Part shown: in pieces, positions 17,668 through 25,525 of the stretch
Numbering within the stretch: position 1 is the stretch's first letter
Layout: the number at the start of each line of letters is the position of its first letter
Origin: an uncultured Pirellula sp.
Lineage (GTDB): Bacteria > Planctomycetota > Planctomycetia > Pirellulales > Pirellulaceae
Assembly (NCBI GenBank): GCA_903930765.1
Contig: CAIYZV010000029.1
Span: forward strand, 1 to 41,633
Direction of reading: 5' to 3'
DNA length: 41,633 nucleotides
Program-made: the position numbers and the translations under genes
The notes under the pieces: generated by a model
The model's input: only the letters and a program-made list of their open reading frames with translations
Databases searched by the model: none
Told to the model about the DNA's origin: nothing

Positions 17668-18225
17668 TCAAAGAAGGATGGGTCCCGAACCTTCGGAGGG
17701 GCCTTCTTCCCATTGCCGCCGTACTTCCCTGAGTCCATACGCGCACAGATCAAATTGCTCACTCAGTCGGTGAAGTAAATCGCTTGGGGCTTCTTGGTCT
17801 TCCTCATCTTCGATTTCGCTCGCGATCTCATAAGCCAATTTGCCTTGTTGGCAGTAGCTCACGAAGGGGTCCCGAGCGCTGACACCTTCAATGGGTCCCA
17901 AGGCCCGAATCGATTCAGGGTAGAGGCCGGTCCAAAACAGAGTGAAGTCCCCGATATGTCGGTGAACTTCGCGCCTTGCCAAGCCGATCCGGTGCTGTGC
18001 TTCGGCGACCATAGCAACGACTTCGGTTGCGGGCAATCCATTCAGTTTACGAATACGCATCATCGCATCGGTTTTGGTAAAGCGGACCAGCAAGTGGCTG
18101 ATGTAGTGCACGAGCTGGGTATCCGCGATCCCGAGGACCGTGAAGAACGTGTATTCGGAAAGACCGGCAAAGTAACGCTCGAGGACCCGATTGTCCCCGG
18201 GCATCGAAGCACCCTCGAATTGCAT
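17668..18225 (-). CDS. Conserved-looking protein of unknown function
   Basis: The 185-residue product is not recognised. It is soluble and largely helical, with an N-terminal segment ERYFAGLSEYTFFTVLGIAD, then HYISHLLVRFTKTDAMMRI, a basic helix with histidines (HRIGLARREVHRHIGDFTLF, about residues 77-96), and an acidic linker EIEDEEDQEAP (about 137-147) before a final helix. Several His and Asp residues could bind metal, but no motif is established. AGGAG lies nine bases before the ATG at 18225, and a promoter is predicted at 18277-18306. The gene diverges from the ECF sigma gene, so a regulatory link is possible but unproven. Confidence 0.65.
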   Translation of the reverse strand: MQFEGASMPGDNRVLERYFAGLSEYTFFTVLGIADTQLVHYISHLLVRFTKTDAMMRIRKLNGLPATEVVAMVAEAQHRIGLARREVHRHIGDFTLFWTGLYPESIRALGPIEGVSARDPFVSYCQQGKLAYEIASEIEDEEDQEAPSDLLHRLSEQFDLCAYGLREVRRQWEEGPSEGSGPILL

Positions 18226-18276
18226 ATTGAAAAGCTCCTAAGCACAGAACCGCAGGAACCATTTCTACCCAAATCA

Positions 18277-18306
18277 AGGATATTTCTTAAAACCGTGTCG
18301 AGTCAA
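18277..18306 (-). promoter_or_regulatory. Probable promoter of the unknown minus-strand gene
   Basis: On the minus strand TTGACT (18306-18301) and TATCCT (18282-18277) stand 18 bp apart, about 50 bp before the start codon at 18225. Confidence 0.4.
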
Positions 18307-18415
18307 GATTAATCCTTTTGTTTTTGCGCCAATTGTGATTAGCCCTCCTGATTTAATCGGGTGTTTAGAGGGGATGTGGCAAGGTTTCTTCCGAGGGGAA
18401 ATTGGGAGTAAACCT

Positions 18416-18445
18416 TTGACTTTATGGGGCTTTCGCCGCTAGACT
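18416..18445 (+). promoter_or_regulatory. Probable promoter of the ECF sigma operon
   Basis: TTGACT (18416-18421) and TAGACT (18440-18445) are 18 bp apart, about 130 bp before the sigma start. The rest of the 350-bp divergent gap (18226-18578) holds only the opposite promoter. No obvious ECF autoregulatory motif (AAC and GTC boxes) was found. Confidence 0.35.
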
Positions 18446-18578
18446 TAGGAAGTCATTCGAGCTTACACACACAGCTCGCCTCGGACCGCGACCTTTTCAA
18501 TCGCCGGCTATTTTGGATGGACGTTGCGAGTTGGCAGAGGTACTGCGCTGGGTTTTAGAAGAACGGGACTCATTCCCC

Positions 18579-19226
18579 ATGGACATAACCTCCTCCAAAT
18601 CCCTCTTTTCTGTGGGGGAATCGTCGAATTCCGAGTTGACGGACGAGCAGCTGGTGGCGTGTTATCTCGAATCTCGACAACCGCAGCATTTCGAGATGCT
18701 GGTCCGACGTTACGAGCGGGAGATGTACACATTCCTGCGACGGTTTTTGGGAAATACGCAGCATGCGGAGGATGTGTTCCAAGGGACATTTCTGAGTGTC
18801 CATCTTAGGATTGAGCAATTTGAGCCCGGCAAACGGTTTCGTCCGTGGCTTTACGCGATCGCGAGCAACAAAGCGATTGATTTCATGCGTCGGAACAAGC
18901 GGCATCAGATGGCGAGTTTGGACCATAGTAGCCGGTTGGGGGATTCGGACGAATCGATTGTGCAGCGTTTGGCCAGCAACGAAATCTGCCCTGACGACAA
19001 AGCGGTTTCCAATGAAACAGGGGCTCGGGTTCGCGAGGCGGTTCGCGAGTTGAGCGAGCCGACGCAGCAATTGATCCAGTTGGCCTTCTACGAAGGGCTG
19101 AAATATGCTGACATTGCCGAGATCCTCCAAATACCGCTTGGAACCGTGAAGAGCCGAGTTTTTACGGCGATACGCAAACTAAATGAGATTTGGTTGCGTA
19201 TGAATGATGACAAGCGATCGAACTGA
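18579..19226 (+). CDS. ECF-family RNA polymerase sigma factor
   Basis: The 215-residue protein has the two conserved sigma domains. Region 2 spans about residues 22-110, with YEREMYTFLRRFLGNTQHAE (46-65), DVFQGTFLSV and the -10 recognition helix RFRPWLYAIASNKAIDFMRR (86-105). Region 4 spans about 150-205, with LSEPTQQLIQLAFYEGLKYA (158-177) and the -35 helix EILQIPLGTVKSRVFTAIRK (181-200). ATG 18579 was chosen; an upstream in-frame start would add 22 residues of unlikely sequence. The gene is followed after 67 bp by an anti-sigma-like membrane protein, the usual arrangement in which the partner holds the sigma factor at the membrane until a signal arrives. The regulon is unknown. Confidence 0.9.
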   Translation: MDITSSKSLFSVGESSNSELTDEQLVACYLESRQPQHFEMLVRRYEREMYTFLRRFLGNTQHAEDVFQGTFLSVHLRIEQFEPGKRFRPWLYAIASNKAIDFMRRNKRHQMASLDHSSRLGDSDESIVQRLASNEICPDDKAVSNETGARVREAVRELSEPTQQLIQLAFYEGLKYADIAEILQIPLGTVKSRVFTAIRKLNEIWLRMNDDKRSN

Positions 19227-19237
19227 CGGTTCGATCG
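19215..19237 (+). other. Perfect hairpin enclosing the sigma-factor stop codon
   Basis: CGATCGAAC (19215-19223) and GTTCGATCG (19229-19237) form a 9-bp stem with loop TGACG, whose first three bases are the TGA stop. TGACG can instead pair with CGTCA at 19236-19240, excluding the first fold. No U-tract follows, so it is not a standard terminator; it may set the sigma to anti-sigma ratio. Confidence 0.5.
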
Positions 19238-19293
19238 TCAGCATTGGATGGGCATCTTCGGTGGCTTTGTAGTTTTCGGCGAAGCAGTTTTTT

Positions 19294-20391
19294 ATGAGTG
19301 GTGACGCGCCAAAACCCTCGGACGAAACCCTGCTCGGGTATTTGATCGGCGGTCTTTCCGACGACGAGAACGCTCGTATCGAGTCGATGCTTGAGCGCGA
19401 TGGATCGTTGCGTCAGCGATTGCGAGATTTGCGGAGCATGCTTGAGCCTCTGGCAAGTGGTTTTGGAGCGGAGGGTTCGGACCCGGCTTATGAGCCTCGC
19501 GCGGGGCTCGTCTCAGACACGATGAGCCGAATCATCGAGCAGCAATCGAGCGAGTTGCAGCGGCCTGTGGGTTTTGGGGGTGCGTCCAATTTGGATTGGT
19601 CGGAAGCCCCCATCGGGACTCGTTTGGCTTGGCTCGACAGCTTAGTCGCACTGGCGGCGGGGATCATCTTCCTTTCGTTTTTATTGCCCACCATATGGCG
19701 TTGGCGCGAATCGGCTCGTCAGATTTCATGTGCCGAGAACCTTCGGAATTTAGGCGTCGCGCTCACCGGTTTTGCCGACTTCAGTCCCCAGCACCGCTTT
19801 CCGGCGATCAACACCTCTGGTCCGTTGACGTTTGCAGGGGTTTATGCCATCCGGCTTCAGGATGCGTCGCTTTTGGACTCGTCCAAATGGCTGCACTGCC
19901 CATCGAATGACTATATCGATTTTCCGATGCCGGTCCCAACTTCTTCGGAGTTCCTCGCCGCTGCTCCTGACCAGCAGCGGATTTGGCGCTATGTGGTGGG
20001 AGGTAACTACGCATACAATTTGGGAAATTTGGTGAATGGCAAGTACCAAGCTCCGCGGAGCGACTCACCCGTTCGCGTTGCGTTGGTAGGGGACATGTGG
20101 CCGAAGACGTTGGGTGCGATTGATAACGTAGGCTCGCCTATCGTTTTGCACGGCGACCGAGGAGCCAATATCCTTTACAGCGACGGAAGCACGCAGTGGA
20201 TTCGAATTCCAGATCAGGTCCAAGACCTCGCGGTCGATCATCCCTTTTTGAACGCGGATCTCGAGCAAGGGGTTGGCCGTGGACTCAATGATGCCTGTTT
20301 AGCCCCGAGCTATTGGCTTCCCGCAGCGGACCTCCCGCGGTACGAGTTCAAGCCGGTTGAGATTGACCGTACCAACTACCGAAACAAATAA
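19294..20391 (+). CDS. Anti-sigma-like membrane protein fused to a DUF1559 pilin-like domain
   Basis: The 365-residue product has two parts. Residues 1-80 (ETLLGYLIGGLSDDENARIE, then LRQRLRDLRSML) resemble the cytoplasmic helical domain of anti-sigma factors, without the zinc motif. From residue 112 the sequence follows a planctomycete DUF1559 pseudopilin: membrane helix LVALAAGIIFLSFLLPTIWR (117-136), RESARQISCAENLRNLGVAL (138-157), LHCPSND (200-206), YAYNLG (239-244) and a C-terminal H-X10-DG (His286, Asp297-Gly298), one residue longer than the usual H-X9-DG. The prepilin peptidase site that normally precedes the helix is missing, so the protein should stay uncut, with the sigma-binding part inside and the pilin-like part outside. 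It follows the sigma gene and is probably its regulator. Confidence 0.75.
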   Translation: MSGDAPKPSDETLLGYLIGGLSDDENARIESMLERDGSLRQRLRDLRSMLEPLASGFGAEGSDPAYEPRAGLVSDTMSRIIEQQSSELQRPVGFGGASNLDWSEAPIGTRLAWLDSLVALAAGIIFLSFLLPTIWRWRESARQISCAENLRNLGVALTGFADFSPQHRFPAINTSGPLTFAGVYAIRLQDASLLDSSKWLHCPSNDYIDFPMPVPTSSEFLAAAPDQQRIWRYVVGGNYAYNLGNLVNGKYQAPRSDSPVRVALVGDMWPKTLGAIDNVGSPIVLHGDRGANILYSDGSTQWIRIPDQVQDLAVDHPFLNADLEQGVGRGLNDACLAPSYWLPAADLPRYEFKPVEIDRTNYRNK

Positions 20392-20525
20392 ACCTTAGCA
20401 AATGACGCGTTTTTGCGGCCTGGAGCGACGACGAGGAATTGCTCCATTGCGGCCATGAAAGACCCCGTAGGCCGTAAGATCCGCACGGTCATCCCGCTTG
20501 CGAATGACTCTTGAGGGATAGAAAG

Positions 20526-20553
20526 TTGACCTTGGGAACACCGCATCTACAAT
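20526..20553 (+). promoter_or_regulatory. Strong sigma-70 promoter of the glycosyltransferase operon
   Basis: TTGACC (20526-20531) and TACAAT (20548-20553) are 16 bp apart and each matches five of six consensus bases. The leader to the ATG at 20594 is about 34 bases. Confidence 0.65.
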
Positions 20554-20593
20554 GCAGTGCTCGATTTCTTTCATCCCAATAGGCGACTCCAAG

Positions 20594-21346
20594 ATGACGC
20601 GATGGCTTGCGGCAATCCCAGTTTATAATGAAGTGGGTACGGTTCAGAGCGTACTCGACGAAGTGGTGAAGTACGCGTCGGACGTGCTCGCGGTCGACGA
20701 TGGTTCGTCCGACGGTACCGGCGAGGTGCTGGATGGTCGATCCGATATTTCGGTGATTCACCATCCGAAAAATCGAGGCTACGGCGCGGCCCTCCAAACG
20801 GCGTTTGACTATGCCATCGAGGAAGGGTACGAGATTTTGGTCACGTTGGATTGCGATGGCCAGCATCAGCCGAAGCGGATTCCGCGATTTGTGGCCGCGT
20901 GTCAAAACGCCGATATCGTCTCTGGATCGCGATACTTGAAAACCTACTCTGGAGATAGTGTTCCGCCAGCCGAGCGATTGTTCATCAATCGGACGGTGAC
21001 CAAGCGGATCAACGATACGTTCCACATGAATCTGACCGACGCATTTTGCGGTTTCAAAGCGTATCGAACGTCGGCCTTGGAGCAACTTCGCATCACCGTC
21101 GATGGCTATGCCATGCCGCTGGAACTCTGGGCACAAGTAGCCATGTTGGGTCTGCGTGTTTTGGAGATACCCGTCCCGCTGATCTACCTCGATTTGTCGC
21201 GCTCGTTCGGCGGATCGCTGGATGACGGCAGGGTTCGGCTCAATCACTACAACCAAGTGATCGATGAGAGCATTCTGGCAATGCAAGAGCGAGGTTTCGG
21301 ACTACCGTCCCCTGTTGCAGCCAGTTGCGGTGGAGAGTGTTGCTAG
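20594..21346 (+). CDS. Family 2 glycosyltransferase (dolichyl-phosphate-mannose-synthase-like)
   Basis: The 250-residue cytoplasmic enzyme has the GT-A fold marks: AAIPVYNEVGTVQSVLDEVV at the N-terminus, VDDGSSDGTGEVL (residues about 35-47), NRGYGAALQTAF, the metal-binding LDCDGQHQPKRIP (about 81-93), SGSRYLK (about 111-117) and DAFCGFKAYR (about 149-158). It transfers a sugar from a nucleotide donor to an unknown acceptor. There is no membrane segment at the C-terminus, unlike the longer DPM-like proteins. ATG 20594 gives a start directly at strand one and fits the promoter. Its stop TAG shares one base with the GTG of the next gene, so the two are coupled. Confidence 0.88.
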   Translation: MTRWLAAIPVYNEVGTVQSVLDEVVKYASDVLAVDDGSSDGTGEVLDGRSDISVIHHPKNRGYGAALQTAFDYAIEEGYEILVTLDCDGQHQPKRIPRFVAACQNADIVSGSRYLKTYSGDSVPPAERLFINRTVTKRINDTFHMNLTDAFCGFKAYRTSALEQLRITVDGYAMPLELWAQVAMLGLRVLEIPVPLIYLDLSRSFGGSLDDGRVRLNHYNQVIDESILAMQERGFGLPSPVAASCGGECC

Positions 21347-23034
21347 TGACCGCTGAGGTTGCAAAGGGTCGAGAATGGATTCGAGCACCTCGCGATAATC
21401 ATACGGCTGTATTTCATCCTGCTCGCGCGGAGGTTGCGTTTGTACTGGCTCAAAACCTAGAGCTATTTCGCAGCAGCAATACTCCTGCATGGATACGTGA
21501 GTTGAGATGTCAAGTCCGTGCGTCGGCGCTAGAGACCTCGCGAAGCTATCTCGCCGAGTATTCGGCGTCTCTTTTTCATCGTGACGGCAATCATGGTCTG
21601 CGAACGTCGGAGCTCAATTCTCAGGGATCCGATTTGGAGTCCCCATGGATTGTTGGTGGGCACCAGCCTGAGTTGTTTCATCCGGGGGTTTGGTTCAAGA
21701 ACTTTGTGATCGATTCCATTGCGAAGGAGTCCGAAGGTATCGGTCTGCATACCATCATCGATCATGATCTCGCTCGGGCAGCATCGATACGTGTGCCAAA
21801 ACGGGATGCTTTCAGCGGACGCTTGGTTCAGACAGCATGTGAACTCCCAATATGCCGAAACGATGCGGCTCGGACGGTCCACCAAACGCCATGGCACTCA
21901 GTGCGAATCGATCGCGATGGGCTTCGCGGAACCCTCCGAGAAATCACCGATAGTTTGAGTTCATTAGGCGTTCAAAATCCAATTGCAGTCGATTTTTGGG
22001 GTCACATGGAACAGATGCACGTTGGGACAGAAGCAGCCATCGCATTTTCCCAGCTTCGGCATTCGCTGGAAATGAAGCATGGCCTGAGCAATCTCGAACT
22101 CCCTTTCAGCCGACTCGCAAAGAGTGAACCATGGCAGGCCTTCCTCCATCACTGCATTGTGCACGGAGAAAACCTTCACGAAATCTACAATGCATCTCTT
22201 CAAGAGTACCGCGTGCGGGAGAAGATCAGCAATCCCACGCAACCGGTCCCACCATTGAGTAGCCGTGACGGTTGGCTTGAGCTTCCATTTTGGTTGTACA
22301 AAAGCGACAGCAACGTGCGGCAAAAGTTGTGGGCTCAACCCGATCCCTCAGGCGGCAATCGTTGGTGTCTAGGTTCGGGACTTAATCCATCAGTATTCGA
22401 TTGGGTAATCGATTGGTCAACCGATCCCAATCGCTCCAAGGAAGCATGGGTTGGATATCTACGAGATGGAATCTGCGTTCGTCCGAGGGCCCTCCTGACC
22501 ACGATGTTCCTGCGCTGCTTTATGGCGGATCTATTTGTACATGGTATCGGAGGAGGGGTCTACGATCGCTTAACCGATACGATCATCCAGCGATTCCTGC
22601 AAATGCCCGCCCCATACTATTTGACCTGCACCGCTACCGAATGGTTGACCATGAACGAGGTACCGGACTTGGATACCAAAGCACTGCATGGCCAACGGGA
22701 GGCGTTGCATCGGCAATCGCAATTGCTCCGTTCTCGACCTGAGTTGTTCTTAGATCCGAACGATGCCATGGATGCTGATTTGCGAATGCATCAAGACAAT
22801 CTGATCGCAACCGTACCGCCGCGCGGATCGAAGAAACGTTGGCATCGCGAAATCACGAATGTTAAGGCAAGGATTCTGGAGCGAGTTGCAGCCATTCGTA
22901 AAGAGAACGAAGAGAAGCTTCAGCGAATCGAGCAACGTGTCCACGAACTGCGCAATCTCAACTCGAGAGAGTACTCGTTCATCCTCTTTCCAGAATCAAC
23001 GCTCCTACCATCCCTTCGACAAATGTCCCGCTAG
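21346..23034 (+). CDS. BshC-like protein, function unproven
   Basis: The 562-residue product shows a weak but extended likeness to BshC, the enzyme that adds cysteine to glucosaminyl-malate in bacillithiol synthesis. GGHQPELFHPGVWFKNFVID (about residues 105-124) matches the BshC GHQ-x-x-LF-x-G-P-x-x-x-x-x-K core, followed by IIDHDLARAASIRVP in place of its EDHD segment. HGIGGGVYDRLTDTIIQRF and APYYLTCTAT (about 390-425) correspond to its G-x-GE-x-x-Y...P-x-P region. The C-terminus (about 490-540) is a charged coiled coil, also a BshC trait. GTG 21346, overlapping the TAG of the glycosyltransferase with GGTGGAG upstream, is the preferred start; a TTG at 21325 is possible. Other family assignments cannot be excluded. 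Confidence 0.55.
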   Translation: MTAEVAKGREWIRAPRDNHTAVFHPARAEVAFVLAQNLELFRSSNTPAWIRELRCQVRASALETSRSYLAEYSASLFHRDGNHGLRTSELNSQGSDLESPWIVGGHQPELFHPGVWFKNFVIDSIAKESEGIGLHTIIDHDLARAASIRVPKRDAFSGRLVQTACELPICRNDAARTVHQTPWHSVRIDRDGLRGTLREITDSLSSLGVQNPIAVDFWGHMEQMHVGTEAAIAFSQLRHSLEMKHGLSNLELPFSRLAKSEPWQAFLHHCIVHGENLHEIYNASLQEYRVREKISNPTQPVPPLSSRDGWLELPFWLYKSDSNVRQKLWAQPDPSGGNRWCLGSGLNPSVFDWVIDWSTDPNRSKEAWVGYLRDGICVRPRALLTTMFLRCFMADLFVHGIGGGVYDRLTDTIIQRFLQMPAPYYLTCTATEWLTMNEVPDLDTKALHGQREALHRQSQLLRSRPELFLDPNDAMDADLRMHQDNLIATVPPRGSKKRWHREITNVKARILERVAAIRKENEEKLQRIEQRVHELRNLNSREYSFILFPESTLLPSLRQMSR

Positions 23035-23229
23035 CAATTCGCGTGGATGCTATAGTCGCTTTGAATGTCGCGTTATTTGCTAATGCATGCATTCTTTACG
23101 GGAGCCAATCTAATAACGCCTTGGGGTGACTGGGATGTCTGGGAAGCCTGTGAGAATCAAAATCGTTTTTCTCATCAATCGAGAAGCCTCAATTGCCGAT
23201 GAAGTCTCCGGAGTGCGCGTCCGTTCGCG

Positions 23230-23247
23230 TGAAAGCTAGTGCTTTCA
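23230..23247 (+). other. Hairpin in the DUF1573 gene leader
   Basis: TGAAAGC (23230-23236) and GCTTTCA (23241-23247) form a 7-bp stem with a TAGT loop, about 45 bp before the next start codon and 195 bp after the BshC-like stop. It could be a weak terminator or a leader structure. Nothing else was recognised in this 260-bp gap. Confidence 0.3.
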
Positions 23248-23293
23248 GCGAAGCACAGCAATTCGACTGACGAACGAGAGTATCACGGTTGAG

Positions 23294-24346
23294 ATGAAGG
23301 TAACGGAAATGATCGCATCGAACGGAGTTCGATTCCAACACAGATTCGTTTTGGTAGTGGCCCGGATAGTCGTGGCCTGGATAGTTGTGTGCTCATGCCA
23401 ACTCGCCAATGCGGATGCGTGGGCCTTGAAAATGTTTTCGGAGACGCACCACGATTTCGGTACTGTGGGTCGGAATGCAAAGACGGAGCATGCCTTCGTC
23501 ATCGAGAATTGCTTTGAAGAGGATATTCACATCGCCAGTGTACGCAGTAGTTGTGGCTGCACGACACCCTTAGCTACAAAAACGACACTGAAGTCATGGG
23601 AGAAAGGGGAGATTCTCGCCCAGTTCAATACCCGGTCGTTCATCGGTACCAAAAGTGCAATGATCACCGTTGTCATCGATCGGCCTTACTATGCAGAAGT
23701 TCAACTGACGGTTGGCGGTACCATCCGATCGGATATCGTCGTTGAACCGGGGGAGATCAAGTTTGGCGAAACAGAGGTTGGGACCTCCAAGTCGATGGAT
23801 CTTAAGATCGCGTATGCTGGGCGCAAGGAGTGGCGTATCGTTGACGTGCGAGGAAACTCCGATGCCCTTGAGGTGCGATTGGATTCTCCCACACGGCAAG
23901 GGAGCACAATCACCTACATGATGCATATCACTCTCAAGGACAGCAATCCTGTCGGAGATTTTCTTGACGAAATGATTGTGGTTACGAATGAAGCCGATGA
24001 CAAAGAAAATCAGTTTACTTTGCCTGTCACCGCCAAAATTCGACCGCCCATCACAGTAACGCCTGAACTCCTTTCATTAGGGGATGTTCACAGTGGTGAG
24101 CCGCGGCAGCAGAAGGTCATTGTGAAATCGAAGAAACCATTCTCGATCGCCTCGGTTCAATGTGAAGACGAGCGATTTCAATTCACGGTGCCAAGCGGTG
24201 AGAAGACGGTACACGTCCTCCCGTTCTCATTCAAGGGAGAGTTGAACTCAGGCGAGCCGCCGCTGTCGGTGCGCCAACGGTTGACGATCCTGACGAGTTC
24301 GGGTGATGAAGTGGAAGCCACGATAACCGCGAGACTCGTGCAATAG
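23294..24346 (+). CDS. Exported DUF1573-domain protein
   Basis: The 350-residue product has an N-terminal signal region (FVLVVARIVVAWIVVCSCQL, residues about 18-37, cut near ANADA) and then the DUF1573 immunoglobulin-like fold: THHDFGTVGRNAKTEHAFVI (51-70) and IASVRSSCGCTTPLA with the conserved Cys-Gly-Cys (about 80-94). Two more strand-rich segments follow (FGETEVGTSKSMDLKI and LSLGDVHSGEPRQQ), suggesting three domains. Family members are periplasmic or surface proteins of unknown role in planctomycetes and Bacteroidetes. Part of its signal peptide is encoded by a 15-bp tandem duplication. ATG at 23294 or 23309 may start it; neither has a clear ribosome site. Confidence 0.75.
   Translation: MKVTEMIASNGVRFQHRFVLVVARIVVAWIVVCSCQLANADAWALKMFSETHHDFGTVGRNAKTEHAFVIENCFEEDIHIASVRSSCGCTTPLATKTTLKSWEKGEILAQFNTRSFIGTKSAMITVVIDRPYYAEVQLTVGGTIRSDIVVEPGEIKFGETEVGTSKSMDLKIAYAGRKEWRIVDVRGNSDALEVRLDSPTRQGSTITYMMHITLKDSNPVGDFLDEMIVVTNEADDKENQFTLPVTAKIRPPITVTPELLSLGDVHSGEPRQQKVIVKSKKPFSIASVQCEDERFQFTVPSGEKTVHVLPFSFKGELNSGEPPLSVRQRLTILTSSGDEVEATITARLVQ
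23358..23387. repeat. 15-bp in-frame tandem duplication in a signal peptide
   Basis: TGGCCCGGATAGTCG (23358-23372) and TGGCCTGGATAGTTG (23373-23387) match at 13 of 15 bases, encoding VARIV and VAWIV. A period of 15 preserves the frame, unlike the 14, 16 and 17 bp periods in non-coding DNA. Confidence 0.75.
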
Positions 24347-24381
24347 TCCTCCTCGAGGATAAATCGCAAAGGTATTATTGA

Positions 24382-25356
24382 CTATTTGTTTTTGGCCGCC
24401 AGCAATTCACGTGCTTGGCGATCCAATTCCTTTGCCTGTGCTTGAGCTTGATCGATGGGCAAGCCTGGTCCGATGCCTGGGCGGGTATGGCCAGTCGCGC
24501 TGAGCCATGCGAGTTTCAGGGTGTTCTGCTTCTTGCTGATCGCGTCGAAGACCGATTGCGACTGAGGGCGGGGCGGTAGGCCTTTTTCGTCGAGCGACAG
24601 TCCCCATGCTTTGGCCAGCGGTTCCGCGATAACGGCTTGGCCGGCAGCATCGGGATGCACCCCATCTCCTGCGAAGGTAAACTGCGGGTTGGTTTGTCGT
24701 TTGCGAAGGACAGCTTGTTTCATCGCCGCGTGCGTGTCTAGTACCATCCAGCCGTCGTCTTTTTTGCTGAGAAGCCATTTGGAGTAGGCTTCTAGGACAT
24801 CATCGTAACCTTGGTAGGGTTGACGGTACTCCTCTAGGCCTGCTGGCAGCAAGCGATCGCGGATCGGCAACGCGTCGAAAAACGCCGGAGTTAAATGCAG
24901 AATCTGAGCGCCTGATTTTGCGACTTGCTCGTGAAGCCGCTCCGTTCCTGACTTGAATTTTTCGAACCGTTCCTCGCTGAGCGGGTAATAGATGCCATCG
25001 TTCATGCCGTAGCAAGCGACCACGAGATCTGGGCGTGTTTGTTCGAGGACCCGTTGCAATCGCTCATGGAGATCTGGCCGAGGAAACTGGCCGCCAGCAT
25101 GTCCTGGTTCGGATAGCCCAGAAACAGTTTCGCTGGGGAGTCCGAGATTGAGAAACTCCATGTGGCGTTCCGGATGCTGAGCGAGGACTGCCGATTCCAA
25201 GCTCACGATATAGCCGCCCGAGTGGGTGATGCTATCACCGAGAAATACAATCCTATTCGCATCAGGCAAATGGCCTTGGGCGTGGACGGTACCGCCGAGA
25301 AAGCATGCCATGGAAATAACAAAAGCCGCTGGGATCGAATAGGTTATAAAACGCAT
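24382..25356 (-). CDS. Exported SGNH/GDSL hydrolase
   Basis: The 324-residue product has a signal peptide (MRFITYSIPAAFVISMACFL, cut after VHA). The SGNH blocks are complete: block I IVFLGDSITHSGG with the serine nucleophile (about residues 36-48), block II LNLGLPSETVSGL with Gly, block III VVACYGMNDGIYY with Asn, and block V DGVHPDAAG with the Asp and His of the triad (about 253-261). It is probably an esterase acting on acetylated sugars or lipids in the periplasm, like many planctomycete GDSL enzymes encoded near polysaccharide-degradation genes; no sulfatase is nearby. The ATG at 25356 has GGTGAG five bases upstream; a GTG three codons earlier is an alternative. It is convergent with DUF1573 and divergent from the epoxide-hydrolase-like gene. 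Confidence 0.85.
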   Translation of the reverse strand: MRFITYSIPAAFVISMACFLGGTVHAQGHLPDANRIVFLGDSITHSGGYIVSLESAVLAQHPERHMEFLNLGLPSETVSGLSEPGHAGGQFPRPDLHERLQRVLEQTRPDLVVACYGMNDGIYYPLSEERFEKFKSGTERLHEQVAKSGAQILHLTPAFFDALPIRDRLLPAGLEEYRQPYQGYDDVLEAYSKWLLSKKDDGWMVLDTHAAMKQAVLRKRQTNPQFTFAGDGVHPDAAGQAVIAEPLAKAWGLSLDEKGLPPRPQSQSVFDAISKKQNTLKLAWLSATGHTRPGIGPGLPIDQAQAQAKELDRQARELLAAKNK

Positions 25357-25525
25357 GGAACTCACCGCTGGAATGAAACGAGGGGGATCGCTATCGGCCG
25401 CGAATGGATACGCAAGGATACAAACCGACTCGGCATGGGGTACCGAGAGGGTGGTATAACATGATTGTTGTTTGCTGGCACAAGGACATCTTACTCTGAA
25501 ATCGATCGCGTGAGGGGATCATCGT

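Noticed and set aside
20489-21286. Minus-strand frame opposite the glycosyltransferase
   Set aside because: Antisense to a gene with full GT2 motifs and a strong promoter.
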